Below, one piece after another: positions 16,167 through 22,773 of a DNA stretch of 64,000 nucleotides; position 1 is the first letter of the stretch, and each line of letters starts with the position of its first letter. The DNA lies in assembly GCF_002335745.1 (NCBI RefSeq), contig NZ_NIST01000001.1, positions 4,916,090-4,980,089 of the forward strand, written 5' to 3'. Origin of the DNA: Evansella halocellulosilytica (GTDB lineage: Bacteria > Bacillota > Bacilli > Bacillales > Salisediminibacteriaceae). The position numbers were made by a program, and so were the translations under genes. The notes below the pieces were generated by a model. It searched no databases, was not told the DNA's origin, and saw only the letters and a list, made by a program, of their open reading frames with translations.

Positions 16167-18881
16167 TTAAGTTACATAAGGGTAGTTCTCACTCACTTTC
16201 TTCATCATTTCACACTGCAGCAGCCTTACTTCAAATATTTTCATAGGATCATAGAAAAGCTGCGGATTCTCTTTCATTATTTCAAGCTTTGCTTTTAAAG
16301 CCTTGCTTTCAGATTCAGCTTCTGTAATACTTCTGTACAATTGCTGAAAAGGCTCCTGGAAAAACAAAGTTACATCTGCTTTTAAAGCTTTTTCAAACAG
16401 ATCAAACTCTAAAAAGAATTTATCCATAACTGAAGCAGTAACATCCTCATAATTGCTTTGTTCTACATGTTTTTTATATCGATTGAATAGCATATTTTTA
16501 TTTTGCTGAATATTACCAAATAGTTTTCCTGCACTTTTCAAAAAGAACTGTGTTGGATTCTGGCGATTCATAATGTTTTCTTTCTTAATTTCTATTCTGT
16601 ATGCTAACCGGTTAATATCTCTCCGCCAGTCGGAAAGGGTTTGAAAGTCACATTCTAGCTTGATTTTATTTTCTTCGTATAAGGTATTCAATGATTCGCT
16701 CATTTCATCAAGGTACTGTTGTATATCCCGAAGTTCCTGTTCCGAATCATCAAGCCATTCCTGCAAGTGCCCTCTTAATTTTGGCATAATCTGTTCCTGC
16801 AAATAAATTTTTATTTTTTCATTCATTTTCTCATTCAATTCTTCATGTAGAGTTCTGAAGTCACTGTCTTCTTTTATATAATCTGTACACTCACGCAACA
16901 GTTTAGGCAGGGCATTTTTCACATCGTGTTTTGCCCCTTCTTTGACCGCTCTATATGATTCTGTAATCCTTTGTGTTTTTTCAAGCTGTGTCTCATCGAG
17001 AGATTCCACAAGCGCTTTAAGCCTGCCAATGATATCTTCATTAAAAACGACATTTTTATTAAAAGAATGCTCCATTGCAGTACGTTTCTCTATTAAATCT
17101 TTTAAAACAGTACGAATTAAAGATAGAAATCTAGTTGTTCCCTGTTCCATGTGGTGAGATTGTTGTTGAACAGTAAAGCTTTCATTAATAAATCTCACTA
17201 ACTCTTCTGTTTTGGCAAAGTCTGCATCAAAAGAGGAATAAGAAAATACTCTCGCTTCCGGAAATAGTTCATTTATTTTGGAACGGCTTTCCTGTAGCCT
17301 CCTTTTCTCCAATGACGTCCCATCATCATGCAAGAGAAAGTGCACCTTTAAATCAGGGGAGTGCTCATAAATTTGGAGAAGTAACTGAAACTCCTCTTCT
17401 CGGAACTGATGACGTGCATCAATAATATATAGAAGTCCATCTACCAAGTTTAAATATTGATAAACAGTATTTTTCTTAAGGCTGTTCTCAATTTCTGGAG
17501 AGCTTACTAGGGAACAGTCTAACTGCTGCAAAAATGGTGACTGCCATTCAAGCTCTATGATCGTATCGTCCCGAAGAGTTGTAATGTCATTAACTTTCTT
17601 CATTCCTTCTTCAGTGACTTCCGTTAATTCTCTCGCTTCAGAATTATTAATAAACATTGTTGCAGACTCATCACCAGCTATTGTCTCCTGAAGGATAGCG
17701 TTTATGATATGTGATTTTCCACTTTCGGCTGATCCTGTCATCAAGATATATTTCTTATTCAAATCCGCAAACCGTGAAACAATCCATTTTGTCTTTTCAC
17801 CCATCTGCAGCTGATTTGATTCCACCCACGTTAATAAGCTCTGCAAAAGGCCAACAGCTTCATCCGTGTTCTCCACATTCTCAAAATCAAACAAAACTCT
17901 CTCTGATTCCCACACAGTGTCAGCATTTAATGAGGAAGGAAAATATTCACTCCACGCCATAATTGCCGCAGCTGGGAATATCGCTCTCTTCTCATTTGTA
18001 AACTTTAACCAGTTGCTTAACAATTTTGGAACAACTGATTCTATCTCTGTAAGTAAATACTCACCGTTCATCAGCTCAAGGTAGCTTTCGTAGTGAATCG
18101 TTGATACATCATACGAAGATTTTCCGTTCGCTATATCTATCTCTGAAAAAAGAACATTGGCAGTATGAACCCAAGATAATACTGTCTCACTCCTCTTATA
18201 ACTATTCCAAAGAGATTTTGTAATCTGCGAAAACATCCTCTCGTCTACTTCGTAAATAACCTTGAGTGCTTCTAGAAAATAATCAGGTACAAAATCTTTC
18301 GTAAACCCTCTGTCTACGTATCCTTTAAGTACTTCAAACCATTGTATCGATGCTGTCCGTATTGTCTCGTTGACAGCCAGTTCAACTGCATTCTGATAGT
18401 CATTCTGCTCTTCATAAAAAGTACGAGCAAGCTCCATTACATTCGGATAGTCCGGATCAATAGAAATTGCTTTTTTAATATATTGATAGACCCGTTCACG
18501 ATTGTTTTTTTCAGCATACAAAGAAAATAATTGTAATGCAATTTCAACGGAGAGCATTGTATTTTCTGTTTCAATCGATGTATATATTTGTTCTGCATCA
18601 TTCAGCCAGCCAAGCTCGTAATATGCATCACCGATATTTTTTTTAGCCCATGCTTTTAGGGGGCTGTTAACATTCTCCCATTTATAAATTGCTGCTTCCA
18701 GATCTTTGTTATGATAGTAAATTTCCCCTTGCGCAAAACGGATAGGAGACAACTCAGCCTCATCTTTTGTTTGTTCTGTAAAAAAAGCTTCACCAAGTAC
18801 TTGAAGCGGCTGCCTGCTCTCTTGCTCGTCCATGTATGTTTTATAAAATGCCTTTTTTATCAGTTGATTTTCATTCATCAT
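16167..18881 (-). CDS. TPR-repeat plus dynamin-like GTPase
   Basis: 904 residues. Residues about 40-350 are helical tetratricopeptide-like repeats (RFAQGEIYYHNKDLEAAIYKW, then ALQLFSLYAEKNNRERVYQYIKK). A P-loop GSAESGKS lies at 383-390, followed by a GTPase-like region (TVYQYLNLVDGLLYIIDARH). The last 350 residues are long coiled-coil helices rich in Glu and Lys, as in bacterial dynamins. It has no signal peptide or clear membrane span. Bacterial dynamins remodel membranes and some act in stress or phage tolerance; here the role is unknown. GGAGGTAAG precedes the start. No partner gene adjoins it, unlike typical paired DynA/LeoA systems. Confidence 0.72.
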   Translation of the reverse strand: MMNENQLIKKAFYKTYMDEQESRQPLQVLGEAFFTEQTKDEAELSPIRFAQGEIYYHNKDLEAAIYKWENVNSPLKAWAKKNIGDAYYELGWLNDAEQIYTSIETENTMLSVEIALQLFSLYAEKNNRERVYQYIKKAISIDPDYPNVMELARTFYEEQNDYQNAVELAVNETIRTASIQWFEVLKGYVDRGFTKDFVPDYFLEALKVIYEVDERMFSQITKSLWNSYKRSETVLSWVHTANVLFSEIDIANGKSSYDVSTIHYESYLELMNGEYLLTEIESVVPKLLSNWLKFTNEKRAIFPAAAIMAWSEYFPSSLNADTVWESERVLFDFENVENTDEAVGLLQSLLTWVESNQLQMGEKTKWIVSRFADLNKKYILMTGSAESGKSHIINAILQETIAGDESATMFINNSEARELTEVTEEGMKKVNDITTLRDDTIIELEWQSPFLQQLDCSLVSSPEIENSLKKNTVYQYLNLVDGLLYIIDARHQFREEEFQLLLQIYEHSPDLKVHFLLHDDGTSLEKRRLQESRSKINELFPEARVFSYSSFDADFAKTEELVRFINESFTVQQQSHHMEQGTTRFLSLIRTVLKDLIEKRTAMEHSFNKNVVFNEDIIGRLKALVESLDETQLEKTQRITESYRAVKEGAKHDVKNALPKLLRECTDYIKEDSDFRTLHEELNEKMNEKIKIYLQEQIMPKLRGHLQEWLDDSEQELRDIQQYLDEMSESLNTLYEENKIKLECDFQTLSDWRRDINRLAYRIEIKKENIMNRQNPTQFFLKSAGKLFGNIQQNKNMLFNRYKKHVEQSNYEDVTASVMDKFFLEFDLFEKALKADVTLFFQEPFQQLYRSITEAESESKALKAKLEIMKENPQLFYDPMKIFEVRLLQCEMMKKVSENYPYVT

Positions 18882-19085
18882 TGCTTACCTCCACGATGCA
18901 AAATTTCCTGAAAACATCTAAACTTCCCGTGTTTAAATCTCCTCTTTATAGTATTCGTTTACCAATGTAAATTTTAGACCAAAATATTCTATTCCCTGTT
19001 TTTCTCTCTTATGACAAAATGGAGAAAATTAATTTTATATCTTATCATCTAATTTAAAACGCGACTAAGCGACCAAAAGAAAACA

Positions 19086-19144
19086 TTGTAAATTCGAGTA
19101 TTTAGTGGTAATATATACTATAAGTTAGTTATTCGAATAACTAA
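19086..19144 (+). promoter_or_regulatory. Promoter and 20-bp perfect palindrome before the TetR gene
   Basis: TTGTAA (19086-19091), 17 nt, then TAATAT (19109-19114) form a sigma-A promoter. Just downstream, TTAGTTATTCGAATAACTAA (19125-19144) is a perfect 20-bp palindrome at the likely transcription start, ideally placed for autorepression by the TetR protein encoded 15 bp further on. Confidence 0.7.
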
Positions 19145-19159
19145 GAAAGTGGTGAAAAA

Positions 19160-19744
19160 ATGGCAAAACCTAATGTCATTAGTAAGAAAGACTTAATTCA
19201 ATTTGCAAAGGAAAGTTTGGTGATCAACGGAATAGAAAGGTTTACTTTAAGGTCTGTTGCAGAGACAGCAGGAGTAACGCAAGGAACAATATACTACCAT
19301 TTTCGAACGAAAGATCAGTTATTGTTAGAAATTGTTCATAATGTTTGTGAAGAGACTTGGACTGAAATATCCCAGCAAAATAATCAACATATTATAAGTC
19401 AGGCAATACATTCTGCAAAAAGCCGTTGTTCCCATGATTCTTTCTTTCATAAATTATTTTTTACATTGATAGCATCAAGTCTCAATAATGACAAAATAAG
19501 AAGTCAACTAGGAGAAATTATTTATAAAGAAAATAAGGCATTAAGCGAAAGTTTATCAAAATTGTGGCCTGAATCTCCCTTGGAGGGTGTTACTCTTGAG
19601 ACTTGGGGAATTCTTATGAACGCTGTTGTTGATGGAATTGCATTGCAGGCACTATTGCAAAAAGACTTTCCAATAGAAAAGACTTACAAAGAGGTAGAGC
19701 AGTTGTTCGAAGGGCTTAGTCAATTAGATAGGGAGGACAAATAA
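19160..19744 (+). CDS. TetR/AcrR-family regulator
   Basis: A 194-residue regulator. The HTH covers about residues 28-52 (SVAETAGVTQGTIYYHFRTK, with the diagnostic GTIYYHF). The C-terminal domain is helical and presumably binds a ligand. A perfect palindrome overlaps its transcription start, so it probably represses its own operon. The stop TAA directly precedes the ATG of the next gene, a small membrane protein, so the two form a two-gene unit; such pairs usually respond to membrane-active compounds. Confidence 0.88.
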   Translation: MAKPNVISKKDLIQFAKESLVINGIERFTLRSVAETAGVTQGTIYYHFRTKDQLLLEIVHNVCEETWTEISQQNNQHIISQAIHSAKSRCSHDSFFHKLFFTLIASSLNNDKIRSQLGEIIYKENKALSESLSKLWPESPLEGVTLETWGILMNAVVDGIALQALLQKDFPIEKTYKEVEQLFEGLSQLDREDK

Positions 19745-20146
19745 ATGACAGGCTATACATTCACTGTCGTTTTTGGAATATTAGTTTGGTTTATTGCGAC
19801 AATGTTTTTCATTGTTTTTGGTGAATATGTGCTCTTTAGTCCTGGATCAATCAATTACGGAATAAGCCTATCATTGTTAATAGTGGGTACAGGAATACTA
19901 CTATGGGGTGTAACCTACCTTTATTTATTTTTTGATAAATCAGTTTATGCACCATTGAAGTTCGGGGTAATTGGAACTACTATAGGATTAGCACTGGATA
20001 CGTTTAGTATATCATTCCATAATGTTCTTTTTCCTCATTTAGATGATTCACAGGTTATCGCTTTTACAGCATGGATGTCTTTTGCTTATGCATTGTATTT
20101 ACTTATTCCCGCAATAATAAATGTAAAAAGAAGTAGTTTACAATAA
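19745..20146 (+). CDS. Small four-span membrane protein (DUF5367-like)
   Basis: 133 residues with four hydrophobic spans: about 5-27, 38-62, 72-90 and 105-125. The arrangement and the partnership with a TetR gene resemble DUF5367 proteins, but I assign this from memory of the pattern. The TetR stop and this ATG are adjacent, with GGGAGG 8-9 nt upstream, so the genes are co-translated. It probably acts in the cytoplasmic membrane in a response controlled by the TetR protein. No transport motif is visible. Confidence 0.7.
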   Translation: MTGYTFTVVFGILVWFIATMFFIVFGEYVLFSPGSINYGISLSLLIVGTGILLWGVTYLYLFFDKSVYAPLKFGVIGTTIGLALDTFSISFHNVLFPHLDDSQVIAFTAWMSFAYALYLLIPAIINVKRSSLQ

Positions 20147-20269
20147 TGCAAGTATCGCTAATACAAAGTTTAAATCAGTCTGATATATCAAGGATTCCAG
20201 ATCTCCAAAACAAGTGCGTTAAATTTGATCAACCAAAAAAGGTTTTGTGGCTCGTGTGCGCTTGAATGT

Positions 20270-20318
20270 TATGGTGGAGCATAGCGGGCTCGAACCGCTG
20301 ACCTTTTGGCTGCCAGCC
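20270..20318. repeat. attL: 49-bp direct repeat of the tRNA-Ala 3' part
   Basis: Identical over 49 bp to 37455-37503. Identity stops abruptly on both sides (TGCCAGCC then CGTT here, AAAC at the right copy), marking the left junction. It holds the tRNA from anticodon stem to CCA but no 5' half. Confidence 0.93.
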
Positions 20319-20374
20319 CGTTACCAACGGATAGTCGGCGCAAAATCAGCCGAACATTGTTACCGCGAACATCT

Positions 20375-20384
20375 TATTCGGATA
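20375..20384 (+). promoter_or_regulatory. Candidate integrase arm-type site (left)
   Basis: TATTCGGATA, the reverse complement of TATCCGAATA, which occurs twice just inside the right end at 37312-37321 and 37347-37356. Inverted placement at both ends near the att cores is the layout expected for integrase or accessory-factor binding. Confidence 0.45.
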
Positions 20385-20444
20385 TATTCGTTAGTATAGC
20401 ACGTAGCACCACTTGGCGACAAGCACTATAAGCGTTTTTCCGCA

Positions 20445-20990
20445 TTATATCTCGATAGCATCGTATGCCGCGTCTATTTCATCGCGGGTAATGCCGATGT
20501 ATTTTAGCGTCATAGCCGGCGTGCTGTGGTTTAATATCGCCATTATACGGGTTATGTCGTGCCCTTGCGTATATAATTGATACCCGAAAGTTTTACGCAA
20601 AGTATGCGTACCTACTGCGCCAATTTTACCCGCAATGCCTGCCCGCTCGGCCGCCGCATTTAATATACGGTAGGCTTGCACTCGACTAATCGCTTTATTA
20701 CCGCCCTGTCTACTGCGAAATATATACTCGTCGTTTCGACCGTCCAGCTTCTCAACTTCGTTCTTTACCGTTTTACTCAGCTTAATTCTGCGGGGCTTAC
20801 CCGTCTTCTGTTCGCGGAGCTTTATCTCCTCTTTGCCGCGTAAGTCTCCGAGCTTTAACGTTAAAAGGTCGCCGATTCGTAAGCCTAGAGAAACGCCCAT
20901 CACGAACATTAAACGGTCACGGCCGGCGAGTGCGGCTTTCATTTTGCGTATGTCTTTCGGGTCCTTAATCGGATTTACTTCGTTTGCCAT
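20445..20990 (-). CDS. Short tyrosine recombinase (catalytic domain only)
   Basis: 181 residues covering only the catalytic domain of the lambda-Int/XerC family. Arg38 (SLGLRIGD), His129 and Arg132 (HTLRKTFGY), His155 (LNHSTPAM) and the nucleophile Tyr164 (LKYIGI) are all present, so it could be active. Compact recombinases like this lie at the ends of some Firmicute prophages and may resolve or excise. It lies about 130 bp from attL while a full-length integrase sits by attR. RBS GGAGGGG precedes the ATG. Confidence 0.88.
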   Translation of the reverse strand: MANEVNPIKDPKDIRKMKAALAGRDRLMFVMGVSLGLRIGDLLTLKLGDLRGKEEIKLREQKTGKPRRIKLSKTVKNEVEKLDGRNDEYIFRSRQGGNKAISRVQAYRILNAAAERAGIAGKIGAVGTHTLRKTFGYQLYTQGHDITRIMAILNHSTPAMTLKYIGITRDEIDAAYDAIEI

Positions 20991-21686
20991 CGTTACCCCT
21001 CCGTAACTTATCGATATATTATGTTACACCGATTATATAACGAAGTGATTACGGTATGCAAGGAAAATATTTCCGAAATGAAAATTTTTGTGCGTAATTT
21101 GCGGGCATCAGGCGCAGGGAATATTTGAGGGGGCGTTGGGGGTCGACGAATATTCATGCGTTCGTATACGGAATTTGATTCCGATAATCTGCATTACGTA
21201 AACTGCGAAATGTGTCGAAACCCTTTCGTTGAGCCATTTTCGTCGATCCTCGTCAATTCCGCTTTATACATTTTTCGGAAACCGCGTTAAATCAACGTTT
21301 GTTCTCCGCTCGACTTTGCATAAAAGTTGCATAAAATCCGCCCCAAAGCGTTCGAAGCGCCGCCCGCCGGCAAGGTGTCGCAGGATATACCGCCGCATAT
21401 CCGTATGTATGCGTGTGTGCCCGTGTGACCGTATCGCCCTATAACCCCCTGAGTTTCGGCAAGGGGCGTCCTTCCGAGGCATGTCGCGGGCTATAACCGC
21501 CCGTATCCTCGTAACGTGTCAACGCACGGACGGGCTAAAACGTAGCTCTATCGGAAATTAACGGAAGCTCAAGACGGTTGTATATACAAGTTCCTCCTTA
21601 TATGTACGCGCCCTATTTCCGCCGTACCGTCTAAGCCGTATCTATGTAGGTTTACACGGATGATCGTAACCACCCGTGCCACTATA
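20991..21686. other. 700-bp element region without a convincing gene
   Basis: Only weak minus-strand frames occur. One of 72 codons (21264-21482) reads HMRRYILRHLAGGRRFERFG-like sequence without a ribosome site. A tiny frame (MAQRKGFDTF...) lies further down. An AAGGAGG at about 21593-21599 (minus strand) is followed by no usable ORF. It may be eroded late genes or a non-coding locus. Confidence 0.5.
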
Positions 21687-22003
21687 TTACTGCGCAACCT
21701 TGTCGACCTGCGGACTACCTACGGCTTCTACCTCGTGCTTTTCCGTCAACATACCGTGTGCCTGCAAGAACGTGCGGAACATAGCCGCGTTGCCGTCGTT
21801 TATAATATGCTCCGGTATTGACTCCATTACCTCCGGCAACATGTCGGCACTCTTGCGCACAATCGCCCGCTTGAGCTCGTCGTTAAAGTCGCCATCTTTG
21901 CGCCAGTTACGCCCAGCTTTGCAGCGATTTCCTGGTACTCGAGGCCGTGTACTGTCGATAATATTTCGATTGCCTGCAACTGCTTTTCGTTTAATTTGCC
22001 CAT
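21687..22003 (-). pseudogene. Small-terminase-like (phBC6A51-type) HTH gene, broken by deletion
   Basis: The ATG directly follows the Ntn-hydrolase stop. The first 33 codons (MGKLNEKQLQAIEILSTVHG, then YQEIAAKLGVT) are the start of a phBC6A51-type helix-turn-helix protein. The frame then shifts; in another frame the rest continues as WRKDGDFNDELKRAIVRKSA to a proper end (...VDKVAQ, stop 21687-21689). The join falls in the recognition helix, where several codons usually between GVT and WRKD are missing. The gene is therefore a pseudogene with a small out-of-frame deletion. Confidence 0.75.
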
Positions 22004-22771
22004 TTATTCGTTCCCCTTAGCTAATGTGTTTAACCGCTCGTGAAATGGAGCGGTATCGATTTCCTCGTAAGTAAATACCGGTGGATCGCCGGCTTGCTTC
22101 GGCTTGGTAAGTGTAAATAACTGTAATTCCGACGAAACGGAATCAGGATTTGCGAAAGAGATACATGTATGGATCATACCGATCGTCCCCCGCATATTGT
22201 CCACAGTCACTTCTTTACCGCCGTTGTAAAAGGGATCGGGGGTGTCGTCGTCCATCAACTCGTCGCCTACACCGCGTAAAAACGTCGGGTATGATTCGGC
22301 AGTCGCAGAAAATTCAAACGTTTCGACCTGCGAGTCCGGACCGGTTTCAAACGCGGCGACTCCGGTATTCCCGTTCTCGAAAAAGCCGACCAGCCTTACG
22401 CCTACATACGGGGCTGTTTCGGTGTTTAGGCTATCGAGGAAAGGGCAGAAGTCCTGCTCCGATTCCTCTCGTAATTCCGCGATAATATCCGCTAACACCG
22501 CAGCGCAAGTCCTTAAATCGTCAGACGGCTTTGTTCTCGTCATTAGCGCATCCTCTATTCGGCAACAAACCGAATGTAAGCCGACATGTCCTAGAATCAC
22601 ATAGTTACTTAACTTACGAACTTTTTCCATTCTAATATCGGTAGGAGTTTCGCCAAGTTCTCCTGTAATATGCCCGTCTTTATCCCGACTGTAAGTCACC
22701 TTCACGGTCTTTGTATCGCCTGACATCATCGCAAATTGATCCTTAAATGTTGCTCCTATAATTAACGACAT
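22004..22771 (-). CDS. Ntn-hydrolase superfamily protein resembling proteasome beta/HslV
   Basis: 255 residues. The start SLIIGATFKDQFAMMSGDT matches the first two strands of HslV and proteasome beta subunits, with Ser2 at the position of the catalytic Thr1 (after Met removal) and Asp19 like Asp17. MEKVRKLSNYVILGHVG matches the KVRRLYN...GFAG segment that carries Lys33. Later strands (PYVGVRLVGFFENGNTGVAAF) continue the fold. It is longer than HslV (about 175 residues) and no HslU is nearby. The gene starts directly after the tape measure stop. It may be a protease or amidohydrolase acting in particle assembly; activity is inferred. Confidence 0.7.
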   Translation of the reverse strand: MSLIIGATFKDQFAMMSGDTKTVKVTYSRDKDGHITGELGETPTDIRMEKVRKLSNYVILGHVGLHSVCCRIEDALMTRTKPSDDLRTCAAVLADIIAELREESEQDFCPFLDSLNTETAPYVGVRLVGFFENGNTGVAAFETGPDSQVETFEFSATAESYPTFLRGVGDELMDDDTPDPFYNGGKEVTVDNMRGTIGMIHTCISFANPDSVSSELQLFTLTKPKQAGDPPVFTYEEIDTAPFHERLNTLAKGNE

Positions 22772-22773
22772 CC

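Noticed and set aside
21264-21482. 72-codon minus-strand frame with HTH-like composition
   Set aside because: No ribosome binding site and no recognised domain; described only as part of the 700-bp region.
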